From Forficula auricularia (Eukaryota; Arthropoda; Insecta; Dermaptera; Forficulidae), in the NCBI GenBank assembly GCA_024734495.1, contig JALMQS010000225.1, forward strand, positions 9,551,094 through 9,615,093: a DNA stretch of 64,000 bases. The letters run 5' to 3'. The notes beneath the pieces are model-generated. The model was not told where the DNA came from and did no database searches. It was given only the letters and a program-made list of their open reading frames with translations. A program made the position numbers and the translations under genes. Position 1 is the first letter of the stretch; every line of letters begins with the position of its first letter. Shown here piece after piece: positions 51,621 to 63,362 of this stretch.

Positions 51621-52170
51621 GGGGGTCCTTGGGGAGGTACGGGGTTTCGGGGGCAGAGTGGGGTGAGGTGGGAGTGTGTAGTATTACCCTCTTCTGTTTT
51701 TTTTAAGGGTGGGAAAAGTAATTATTTTTAAGATTTTTCAATGAAATTATATCCATTCAAATATATATGAAATTCAAATTAAAATTATAGTGAAATTTTC
51801 AATAAAATTATATTTTATTTTTCTATGAAATTCCATAAATAGTTGATAAGGAGGGAGTATTACCTTCTTTTCTGCTTTTTTTAAGGGTGGGAAAAGTAAT
51901 TATTTTTAAGATCTATCAATGAAATTATATCCATCCAACTATATTAGAAATTCGAATTAAAATAATAAATAAAATTCTCAATAAAATTATATCCTGGGGG
52001 ATGAATCCCCTCTGAAATCGTAATTTAATTGTATTTCTATTAAAATCTTAGATTCTGTCCTAAAAATTAAATTCTTTCTAGTTTAAAATTGATTTGTTAA
52101 TCTGAACCCGAGCTCATTTTTGAAAAACATTCCAACTCTTTTAAAAAATAAGATGCTCAAAACTTTACTT
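51621..52170 (+). repeat. Satellite-leading block, copy 2
   Basis: Duplicate of 47244-47796 at a distance of 4377 bp, with a few substitutions and small indels. It again leads directly into the satellite, so block and array were copied as one unit or arrays expanded after block duplication. Confidence 0.85.
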
Positions 52171-55100
52171 TTATATCAAAATTTTTAATATTTTTCCCTT
52201 GAAATATTTAACCCTATCGGACCACAGGGTATATAAGCGAATGAGCCATGGGTGTTTAATCTAAAATTCAGACTTGAATTTTATAAAGTGCTCGTATTTT
52301 TATGATAAATTTTCACCTGAATAGTGATTGAATGTCTCTTTTGGTTTGTTTGACACCCCAATAGAATCTTGATTATTCTTTAATTATTAAAATATCTACC
52401 CTTTAATAATTAAAATTACTTTTTATCAAAATTTTTAATATTTTTCCCTTGAAATATTTAACCCTATCGGACCACAGGGTATATAAGCGAATGAGCCATG
52501 GGTGTTTAATCTAAAATTCAGACTTGAATTTTATAAAGTGCTCTTATTTTATGATAAATTTTCACCTGAATAGTGATTGAATGTCTCTTTTGGTTTGTTT
52601 GACACCCCAATAGAATCTTGATTATTCTTTAATTATTAAAATATCTACCCTTGAATAATTAAAATTACATTTTCATCAAAATTTTTAATACTTTTCCCTT
52701 GAAATATTTAACCCTATCGGACCACAGGGTATATAAGCGAATGAGCCATGGGTGTTTAATCTAAAATTCAGACTTGAATTTTATAAAGTGCTCTTATTTT
52801 ATGATAAATTTTCACCTGAATAGTGATTGAATGTCTCTTTTGGTTTGTTTAACACCCCAATAGAATCTTGATTATTCTTTAATTATTAAAATATCTACCC
52901 TTTAATAATTAAAATTACATTTTTATCAAAATTTTTAATATTTTTCCCTTGAAATATTTAACCCTATCGGACCACAGGGTATATAAGCGAATGAGCCATG
53001 GGTGTTTAATCTAAAATTCAGACTTGAATTTTATAAAGTGCTCTTATTTTATGATAAATTTTCACCTGAATAGTGATTGAATGTCTCTTTTGGTTTGTTT
53101 AACACCCCAATAGAATCTTGATTATTCTTTAATTATTAAAATATCTACCCTTTAATAATTAAAATTACTTTTTATCAAAATTTTTAATATTATTCCCTTG
53201 AAATATTTAACCCTATCGGACCACAGGGTATATAAGCGAATGAGCCATGGGTGTTTAATCTAAAATTCAGACTTGAATTTTATAAAGTGCTCTTATTTTA
53301 TGATAAATTTTCACCTGAATAGTGATTGAATGTCTCTTTTGGTTTGTTTAACACCCCAATAGAATCTTGATTATTCTTTAATTATTAAAATATCTACCCT
53401 TTAATAATTAAAATTACTTTTTATCAAAATTTTTAATATTATTCCCTTGAAATATTTAACCCTATCGGACCACAGGGTATATAAGCGAATGAGCCATGGG
53501 TGTTTAATCTAAAATTCAGACTTGAATTTTATAAAGTGCTCTTATTTTATGATAAATTTTCACCTGAATAGTGATTGAATGTCTCTTTTGGTTTGTTTAA
53601 CACCCCAATAGAATCTTGATTATTCTTTAATTATTAAAATATCTACCCTTTAATAATTAAAATTACTTTTTATCAAAATTTTCAATATTTTTCCCTTGAA
53701 ATATTTAACCCTATCGGACCACAGGGTATATAAGCGAATGAGCCATGGGTGTTTAATCTAAAATTCAGACTTGAATTTTATAAAGTGCTCTTATTTTATG
53801 ATAAATTTTCACCTGAATAGTGATTGAATGTCTCTTTTGGTTTGTTTAACACCCCAATAGAATCTTGATTATTCTTTAATTATTAAAATATCTACCCTTT
53901 AATAATTAAAATTACTTTTTATCAAAATTTTCAATATTATTCCCTTGAAATATTTAACCCTATCGGACCACAGGGTATATAAGCGAATGAGCCATGGGTG
54001 TTTAATCTAAAATTCAGACTTGAATTTTATAAAGTGCTCTTATTTTATGATAAATTTTCACCTGAATAGTGATTGAATGTCTCTTTTGGTTTGTTTAACA
54101 CCCCAATAGAATCTTGATTATTCTTTAATTATTAAAATATCTACCCTTTAATAATTAAAATTACTTTTTATCAAAATTTTCAATATTTTTCCCTTGAAAT
54201 ATTTAACCCTATCGGACCACAGGGTATATAAGCGAATGAGCCATGGGTGTTTAATCTAAAATTCAGACTTGAATTTTATAAAGTGCTCTTATTTTATGAT
54301 AAATTTTCACCTGAATAGTGATTGAATGTCTCTTTTGGTTTGTTTAACACCCCAATAGAATCTTGATTATTCTTTAATTATTAAAATATCTACCCTTTAA
54401 TAATTAAAATTACATTTTTATCAAAATTTTCAATATTATTCCCTTGAAATATTTAACCCTATCGGACCACAGGGTATATAAGCGAATGAGCCATGGGTGT
54501 TTAATCTAAAATTCAGACTTGAATTTTATAAAGTGCTCTTATTTTATGATAAATTTTCACCTGAATAGTGATTGAATGTCTCTTTTGGTTTGTTTAACAC
54601 CCCAATAGAATCTTGATTATTCTTTAATTATTAAAATATCTACCCTTTAATAATTAAAATTACTTTTTATCAAAATTTTCAATATTATTCCCTTGAAATA
54701 TTTAACCCTATCGGACCACAGGGTATATAAGCGAATGAGCCATGGGTGTTTAATCTAAAATTCAGACTTGAATTTTATAAAGTGCTCTTATTTTATGATA
54801 AATTTTCACCTGAATAGTGATTGAATGTCTCTTTTGGTTTGTTTAACACCCCAATAGAATCTTGATTATTCTTTAATTATTAAAATATCTACCCTTTAAT
54901 AATTAAAATTACTTTTTATCAAAATTTTCAATATTATTCCCTTGAAATATTTAACCCTATCGGACCACAGGGTATATAAGCGAATGAGCCATGGGTGTTT
55001 AATCTAAAATTCAGACTTGAATTTTATAAAGTGCTCTTATTTTATGATAAATTTTCACCTGAATAGTGATTGAATGTCTCTTTTGGTTTGTTTGACACCC

Positions 55101-58100
55101 CAATAGAATCTTGATTATTCTTTAATTATTAAAATATCTACCCTTTAATAATTAAAATTACTTTTTATCAAAATTTTCAATATTATTCCCTTGAAATATT
55201 TAACCCTATCGGACCACAGGGTATATAAGCGAATGAGCCATGGGTGTTTAATCTAAAATTCAGACTTGAATTTTATAAAGTGCTCTTATTTTATGATAAA
55301 TTTTCACCTGAATAGTGATTGAATGTCTCTTTTGGTTTGTTTAACACCCCAATAGAATCTTGATTATTCTTTAATTATTAAAATATCTACCCTTTAATAA
55401 TTAAAATTACTTTTTATCAAAATTTTCAATATTATTCCCTTGAAATATTTAACCCTATCGGACCACAGGGTATATAAGCGAATGAGCCATGGGTGTTTAA
55501 TCTAAAATTCAGACTTGAATTTTATAAAGTGCTCTTATTTTATGATAAATTTTCACCTGAATAGTGATTGAATGTCTCTTTTGGTTTGTTTAACACCCCA
55601 ATAGAATCTTGATTATTCTTTAATTATTAAAATATCTACCCTTTAATAATTAAAATTACATTTTATCAAAATTTTCAATATTATTCCCTTGAAATATTTA
55701 ACCCTATCGGACCACAGGGTATATAAGCGAATGAGCCATGGGTGTTTAATCTAAAATTCAGACTTGAATTTTATAAAGTGCTCTTATTTTATGATAAATT
55801 TTCACCTGAATAGTGATTGAATGTCTCTTTTGGTTTGTTTAACACCCCAATAGAATCTTGATTATTCTTTAATTATTAAAATATCTACCCTTTAATAATT
55901 AAAATTACTTTTTATCAAAATTTTCAATATTATTCCCTTGAAATATTTAACCCTATCGGACCACAGGGTATATAAGCGAATGAGCCATGGGTGTTTAATC
56001 TAAAATTCAGACTTGAATTTTATAAAGTGCTCTTATTTTATGATAAATTTTCACCTGAATAGTGATTGAATGTCTCTTTTGGTTTGTTTAACACCCCAAT
56101 AGAATCTTGATTATTCTTTAATTATTAAAATATCTACCCTTTAATAATTAAAATTACTTTTTATCAAAATTTTCAATATTATTCCCTTGAAATATTTAAC
56201 CCTATCGGACCACAGGGTATATAAGCGAATGAGCCATGGGTGTTTAATCTAAAATTCAGACTTGAATTTTATAAAGTGCTCTTATTTTATGATAAATTTT
56301 CACCTGAATAGTGATTGAATGTCTCTTTTGGTTTGTTTAACACCCCAATAGAATCTTGATTATTCTTTAATTATTAAAATATCTACCCTTTAATAATTAA
56401 AATTACATTTTATCAAAATTTTCAATATTATTCCCTTGAAATATTTAACCCTATCGGACCACAGGGTATATAAGCGAATGAGCCATGGGTGTTTAATCTA
56501 AAATTCAGACTTGAATTTTATAAAGTGCTCTTATTTTATGATAAATTTTCACCTGAATAGTGATTGAATGTCTCTTTTGGTTTGTTTAACACCCCAATAG
56601 AATCTTGATTATTCTTTAATTATTAAAATATCTACCCTTTAATAATTAAAATTACATTTTTATCAAAATTTTCAATATTATTCCCTTGAAATATTTAACC
56701 CTATCGGACCACAGGGTATATAAGCGAATGAGCCATGGGTGTTTAATCTAAAATTCAGACTTGAATTTTATAAAGTGCTCTTATTTTATGATAAATTTTC
56801 ACCTGAATAGTGATTGAATGTCTCTTTTGGTTTGTTTAACACCCCAATAGAATCTTGATTATTCTTTAATTATTAAAATATCTACCCTTTAATAATTAAA
56901 ATTACTTTTTATCAAAATTTTCAATATTATTCCCTTGAAATATTTAACCCTATCGGACCACAGGGTATATAAGCGAATGAGCCATGGGTGTTTAATCTAA
57001 AATTCAGACTTGAATTTTATAAAGTGCTCTTATTTTATGATAAATTTTCACCTGAATAGTGATTGAATGTCTCTTTTGGTTTGTTTAACACCCCAATAGA
57101 ATCTTGATTATTCTTTAATTATTAAAATATCTACCCTTTAATAATTAAAATTACTTTTTATCAAAATTTTCAATATTATTCCCTTGAAATATTTAACCCT
57201 ATCGGACCACAGGGTATATAAGCGAATGAGCCATGGGTGTTTAATCTAAAATTCAGACTTGAATTTTATAAAGTGCTCTTATTTTATGATAAATTTTCAC
57301 CTGAATAGTGATTGAATGTCTCTTTTGGTTTGTTTAACACCCCAATAGAATCTTGATTATTCTTTAATTATTAAAATATCTACCCTTTAATAATTAAAAT
57401 TACTTTTTATCAAAATTTTCAATATTTTTCCCTTGAAATATTTAACCCTATCGGACCACAGGGTATATAAGCGAATGAGCCATGGGTGTTTAATCTAAAA
57501 TTCAGACTTGAATTTTATAAAGTGCTCTTATTTTATGATAAATTTTCACCTGAATAGTGATTGAATGTCTCTTTTGGTTTGTTTAACACCCCAATAGAAT
57601 CTTGATTATTCTTTAATTATTAAAATATCTACCCTTTAATAATTAAAATTACTTTTTATCAAAATTTTCAATATTATTCCCTTGAAATATTTAACCCTAT
57701 CGGACCACAGGGTATATAAGCGAATGAGCCATGGGTGTTTAATCTAAAATTCAGACTTGAATTTTATAAAGTGCTCTTATTTTATGATAAATTTTCACCT
57801 GAATAGTGATTGAATGTCTCTTTTGGTTTGTTTAACACCCCAATAGAATCTTGATTATTCTTTAATTATTAAAATATCTACCCTTTAATAATTAAAATTA
57901 CTTTTTATCAAAATTTTCAATATTTTTCCCTTGAAATATTTAACCCTATCGGACCACAGGGTATATAAGCGAATGAGCCATGGGTGTTTAATCTAAAATT
58001 CAGACTTGAATTTTATAAAGTGCTCTTATTTTATGATAAATTTTCACCTGAATAGTGATTGAATGTCTCTTTTGGTTTGTTTAACACCCCAATAGAATCT

Positions 58101-59346
58101 TGATTATTCTTTAATTATTAAAATATCTACCCTTTAATAATTAAAATTACTTTTTATCAAAATTTTTAATATTATTCCCTTGAAATATTTAACCCTATCG
58201 GACCACAGGGTATATAAGCGAATGAGCCATGGGTGTTTAATCTAAAATTCAGACTTGAATTTTATAAAGTGCTCTTATTTTATGATAAATTTTCACCTGA
58301 ATAGTGATTGAATGTCTCTTTTGGTTTGTTTAACACCCCAATAGAATCTTGATTATTCTTTAATTATTAAAATATCTACCCTTTAATAATTAAAATTACT
58401 TTTTATCAAAATTTTTAATATTATTCCCTTGAAATATTTAACCCTATCGGACCACAGGGTATATAAGCGAATGAGCCATGGGTGTTTAATCTAAAATTCA
58501 GACTTGAATTTTATAAAGTGCTCTTATTTTATGATAAATTTTCACCTGAATAGTGATTGAATGTCTCTTTTGGTTTGTTTAACACCCCAATAGAATCTTG
58601 ATTATTCTTTAATTATTAAAATATCTACCCTTTAATAATTAAAATTACTTTTTATCAAAATTTTTAATATTATTCCCTTGAAATATTTAACCCTATCGGA
58701 CCACAGGGTATATAAGCGAATGAGCCATGGGTGTTTAATCTAAAATTCAGACTTGAATTTTATAAAGTGCTCTTATTTTATGATAAATTTTCACCTGAAT
58801 AGTGATTGAATGTCTCTTTTGGTTTGTTTAACACCCCAATAGAATCTTGATTATTCTTTAATTATTAAAATATCTACCCTTTAATAATTAAAATTACTTT
58901 TTATCAAAATTTTTAATATTATTCCCTTGAAATATTTAACCCTATCGGACCACAGGGTATATAAGCGAATGAGCCATGGGTGTTTAATCTAAAATTCAGA
59001 CTTGAATTTTATAAAGTGCTCTTATTTTATGATAAATTTTCACCTGAATAGTGATTGAATGTCTCTTTTGGTTTGTTTAACACCCCAATAGAATCTTGAT
59101 TATTCTTTAATTATTAAAATATCTACCCTTTAATAATTAAAATTACTTTTTATCAAAATTTTCAATATTTTTCCCTTGAAATATTTAACCCTATCGGACC
59201 ACAGGGTATATAAGCGAATGAGCCATGGGTGTTTAATCTAAAATTCAGACTTGAATTTTATAAAGTGCTCTTATTTTATGATAAATTTTCACCTGAATAG
59301 TGATTGAATGTCTCTTTTGGTTTGTTTAACACCCCAATAGAATCTT
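52171..59346 (+). repeat. Satellite array 2, 249-250-bp unit, about 29 copies
   Basis: CCCTTGAAATATTTAACC recurs from 52196 to 59173 in steps of 249 or 250 bp (29 starts). Units are far more alike than in array 1 and carry their own variants (CTCTTATTTTATGATAAA, TTTAACACCCC, CTTTAATAATT, TCAATATTATT). The array stops abruptly within a unit after CCAATAGAATCTTG at 59346. Homogeneity points to recent expansion; collapse in the assembly is possible, so the true copy number may be larger. Confidence 0.97.
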
Positions 59347-59689
59347 GCAAGCAGCATGTTAGGTTTTCGATTAGGTATATGTTCGTTCGATAGGGTTTCT
59401 TTTTTTCAGCAGACATACTGTGGACCTTGAAACTTACGCTGTTTTTCAAACGACTAGGTATACTTTTTGGTAAATAATCGGTGTCCCATCGTAATTTTAT
59501 TTAATTGCTGAACCAATTCAAAACTCTATTCTCTTTAGTTCGTTTCGATATCTCTCATGCGTAGGTGGGAAGAGAGAATTGAATTTGGTATTTTTTGATA
59601 AGAAATCTTTTTGATGATTCTTATCCTACGTAACTTGTGTGTGACTGATGTGTTTTTCCTCTTCTTTCTTTCTTCCTCTTTATATTTTC

Positions 59690-60007
59690 TTTCGGGGTGG
59701 GCGCGTTTTCTCGTTCGTCACATTTTCCGATCACATTTGAGACTTTCTCATTTCGGTTCGTTACGCGACGGTATATTAAATCGGCGACATTTTTATCTCG
59801 ATTAGGATTTCTAGGCCATACTGAGCCTAGCGTGTGTCGTTATATTTTTCGTGTGCGCGTTCGCGATCGTATCAAGCCAGAAGACCAGCCTCTTGAAGAA
59901 AGAAGAGACAGTGCTAGTTGGCCACCTGTTGCCATTTTGATTGGGCTTTGGGTTAACGTTTCATTTAGACCATGAAGCCATCAGAGCGCAACCAAGTGGT
60001 TTCTTCG
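59690..60007 (+). ncRNA. Candidate first exon of an unknown spliced transcript
   Basis: From 59690 the DNA becomes rich in CpG (GGGCGCGTTTTCTCGTTCG, GTGTGCGCGTTCGCGATCG), like a promoter or 5' UTR of a broadly expressed gene. It ends at donor TTCTTCG|GTTAGT. A 12-codon frame from the ATG at 59972 (MKPSERNQVVSS) reaches the donor. The last 120 bp are duplicated at 62380-62504. Whether the product is coding or non-coding is unknown; the start at 59690 is approximate. Confidence 0.4.
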
Positions 60008-60098
60008 GTTAGTATTCTAAATATTCTCTCTTTATTTCTATTTCAATTTCAATTTCAAGACAAGATTTTATTCATGTGTGTGTTTCTTTTTTATTTAG

Positions 60099-60176
60099 AT
60101 GAAGATGGGAGGTTGGTTTGTGGGGGCGGAGTCTTCTCGAGCCATCTCTTCAAGGCGTCTACAAGTCAGGACTACG
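60099..60176 (+). ncRNA. Candidate second exon, module copy 1
   Basis: Acceptor TTTTTTATTTAG, exon starts ATGAAGATGGGAGGTTGG and ends at donor ACTACG|GTACGC. Read in phase with exon 1 it gives 26 open codons (MKMGGWFVGAESSRAISS...). Related copies at 62329 and 62594 do not keep this frame, which argues against a conserved protein. Confidence 0.4.
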
Positions 60177-61999
60177 GTACGCATTCTCTTACTCAATGGA
60201 TTATCCATTTCTTTCAATGAAAATTAATTTATCACCTGACCTAATGATAATAGATTCACATTTTGACATTGTAATACATACACATTTTATTTTTTGTAAA
60301 TTAAATAAAATATTAAGTTAATTTCCTATCAGCAATATTTATATATATTTATTTATTTATTTTCTTCTATTTCATGTATTTATAACCTGTTTGTTTATGC
60401 TGACGTCCATTGCTTAACCTGGACATACATTTATGTTCTTCCACCATTCTATCAATAATAGTGAGTATAAAATTAGTTTATACGAATAGTTTCACTTATT
60501 AATAACAATGTCGAGTCGAATAAAGTACTGTCTGTCCGTGTCTACTTTCTTTTAGTACATACTCCTCCGTAGATAATTGTTTACATCTGAGAGTGGGTAT
60601 GTACTAAATGAAAGTTTCTACTAATGTACATATATTTTGAGATGTTCCATCTAGTTTCAAAAACTACATCAATAGAGTTGTGCTGAACTGGTATTTGGCT
60701 CGAGATGTACGAAACGAGCAATGACGTCTTCCTTTCTTCTCAAATTGACATCACCTTTAATGTTCATCACGTTTTGAATCGAACTTCTTGCTTATCTATA
60801 CAACCATTTTGGACGATCGGCTAGTTTCAACTAAGTGAGTAACTTTTTAGAAACTACCCTCAAACTTATTCGATTTTTTGAAAAACATTTATTTAATTTG
60901 CTTATTCTAAAGATCCAATCCTATATTTGTAATTATTTGTTTCAGAAATTCTTGTTCAGAATTCACAGTTCAAAATCCAAACATGAAAAAGATTATTTCA
61001 AATTTATGATTCCACTTATCTGTACATAAATTAATATATGATTTTAACAAATTCTATTAATCAATATATAAAAAAAACAAAAAAAAATGCAAAAAAAATT
61101 TAAAAACTAAAAAATTAAAAATAAAATAAAAATATAAAAATTACTTCATAAAAAAATTCAAAAAAAAAAAAAATAAATAAATAAAAATAAAAAAGACGTT
61201 AAAAAAAATATTAAAAATAATAATAAACATAAGATTGACATACCGTTCTACAGTGGCCATATATACTGAGCCACTCATCCGGATCATGTGTGGGAGGAAC
61301 GGAGGGCTATAAGGGGAGATGTGGAGGCCCTTTAAAATAATAATAATAATAATAAAAATAATGATAATTAATGTCAAAAAAGAAAAAATATTACTTATTC
61401 ATGCGCCACATTACGTTGCAGGATCCCGTAGTGATGGTGAAAGTAGCCTGTACTAAGCTCTGTTCTCTATAGAACAACGAATTTTAAAATGTTCTATGAG
61501 CAAATCCAGGTCGTGTGACAAGGCGTGAATAAGTAAATAGTAAAAAAGATTTACAATCTATCATTTCAACAAACTAAAAGTGAAAAAATATTTTAAAATG
61601 GTAAATTATAATTAATTTTAGTGAAATTTCTCATTTAAAAAAAAATATGTATTATATATTATACTATAGTTAATGAAGTTGTTTTATTTGTATTTTTTAG
61701 TTGAAAGATTGTCAACGTCTTCAATTACAAATATATTTTAAACGAATAAGGAAATTGAATTAAATTCCAATAATGAAAAGAGGAGAGGACACTCGTCGTC
61801 GCTTCTTGTATATATTATTATTTGAAAAATTAAGATTTTCAATCAGTACCTACATATTACCTACTGAATAACTTGTTGATAAGAAACGGTGTGCCAATAT
61901 ATACGAGATAATTTGGGTTTAGACATCAAATGATAAGATCGGAAACAAGAGAAATCGTCGGTAAGTGATTAATCAGTGTTTATGTTCATTTTTCTTTAC
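60177..61999. other. Stretch between duplicated exon modules
   Basis: AT-rich, with an A-rich low-complexity segment (61065-61240), a (AAT)n run (61337-61360) and a GC-richer island at 61250-61330 and 61405-61530. A small frame with basic residues starts at 61772. No gene could be recognised; most is probably intron. Confidence 0.35.
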
Positions 62000-62181
62000 G
62001 AACATGAATTTAGGTCATTTATCAAAGATTTTAATAGATATGTTTACATTGCATGTAGGTCTAGTTGCCCGGAAAGCGTACTAGTGCTTGGGTTCGAATC
62101 CCGAGGAGACATCAAGACCCTCCTACATGCAATGTAATCATATCTATTAAAATCTTTGATAAATGACCTAAATTCATGTTC
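62000..62181 (+). mobile_element. Palindromic element with tRNA-like core
   Basis: Arms of 60 bp (62000-62059 and 62122-62181; GAACATGAATTTAGGTCATT... inverted at the right) are almost perfect reverse complements. The 62-bp centre carries TTGCCCGGAAAGCGTACTAG and a B box GGGTTCGAATCCC (62090-62102), like the SINE at 35110-35225. The tRNA-like part has no proper A box or acceptor stem, so it is not a working tRNA gene. Confidence 0.75.
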
Positions 62182-62328
62182 ATAAAATTAATTGATTCAA
62201 TATCACAAGTTGATTTTGAGAAAAAATTCAATCTTTGTTTCTCAAATAGATACTCAATTCTTTACAAAACATTCATTTTTCTTGTTTAAGACATTAGTTT
62301 TTAATTTGTTGTTTTGATTAATTTATAG

Positions 62329-62504
62329 ATGAAGAATGGGTGGTTGGTTTGTGGGGGCTGATGAGTACTTTGCCAGTCTTTTGAAGAACGGAGACCTCAA
62401 GAAAAGACAGCTACTTTGCCACCTGTTGTCATTTTGAATGGGGTTCGGTTTATCGTTTAATTTAGAAGATGAAGTTATCAGTTCGCAATCAAGTGGTTTC
62501 TTCG
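62329..62504 (+). ncRNA. Candidate exon, chimeric module copy 2
   Basis: Acceptor ATTTATAG. The first 50 bp (ATGAAGAATGGGTGGTTGG) match the exon at 60099, the remainder (GAAAAGACAGCTACTTTGCC ... AATCAAGTGGTTTCTTCG) matches the end of the exon at 59690-60007. The donor TTCTTCG|GTTAGT is identical. In the frame of its first ATG it stops after ten codons; the internal MKLSVRNQVVSS frame is kept. Confidence 0.4.
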
Positions 62505-62593
62505 GTTAGTATTCTCAAAGTTTCTTTCATTTGAATTCAATTTCTAATCAATTTCAAGTTATATTTCGTGATGTATGTGTTTGTTTGTTTTAG

Positions 62594-62675
62594 CTGAAGA
62601 AGTGGTGGTTGGTTTGTGGGGGCTGATGAGTACTTTGCTCAACTCTTCATGATCCACGCGAGTCTCGTAGCTACG
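62594..62675 (+). ncRNA. Candidate exon, module copy 3
   Basis: Acceptor TTTGTTTTAG. Starts CTGAAGAAGTGGTGGTTGG, like 60099 and 62329, and ends CTACG|GTAAAA like the exon at 60176. A stop TGA follows after ten codons. The introns before copies 1 and 3 are also alike (GTTAGTATTCT ... TTTGTTTTAG), showing that the whole exon-intron-exon unit was duplicated. Confidence 0.4.
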
Positions 62676-63098
62676 GTAAAAAATTTCATTTGATAGTTAC
62701 ATATTAATTTTGTATTGCAGTACAATAAATATAATAATATTTATTATATAAATAATTTTCTTTTAAATTTCATAATATAATTAGAAATTTAAGAAAAATA
62801 TTAGCGAAATTTCACCTCTAACATACTTTATATATTTAAATCGATTCCTATTTAGTTATTTAATATTTCAATCATATTATAAATTCGATCAATTTTTAAT
62901 ATTCATATCATAATGTAGATAATTTTTTTGAATTTTAATAAATATGTAGAAAATTTCATCTTTATAATTATTCAATGTTGAGTTTTCATAAATTGTATTA
63001 ACAGAATGAATACTTATTTATTTATTTTATATTTTAATTCTATTATTAGAGAATATTTCTGAATAATATTCTATACATAGAGGTACTGGTTTTCATAG

Positions 63099-63362
63099 TT
63101 AACATAAACTTCGAGAGGATGGATAATGGTCGTTTCTCCTGATGAACTGTTTCGTGCCGCTGATGTTTCTCATTCGCTTGGACGTTTGGACCACCAATTG
63201 AAGGAGGGACGTTTTCATCATCGTGCCAAGGGATTTTCGTCTTCGATTATTCGATCTACTGATTTCTTCTTATACATATTTCAACGAATGTATGTATTCT
63301 CACTCACGCGGGGCGCAGATTATATTCTATTAAATATTCCTTTAGCTCGATCGATTTACTAG
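63099..63362 (+). CDS. Candidate coding exon of unknown function
   Basis: An acceptor-like GGTTTTCATAG precedes 63099. From the ATG at 63126 a 78-codon frame runs to 63362; its first 45 residues (MVVSPDELFRAADVSHSLGR..., ending HRAKGFSSSII) have coding-like, charged composition and codon use richer in G+C than the surroundings. A donor-like GTATGT at 63290 could end the exon earlier. I recognise no family. It may belong to the same transcript as the modules upstream. Confidence 0.3.

Noticed and set aside
47797..59346. Long regular repeats as a CRISPR array
   Set aside because: The 250-bp units are contiguous with no unique spacers; they are satellite DNA in a eukaryotic genome.
61141..61377. 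78-codon frame rich in I and F on the minus strand
   Set aside because: It is produced by A-rich and AAT low-complexity DNA.
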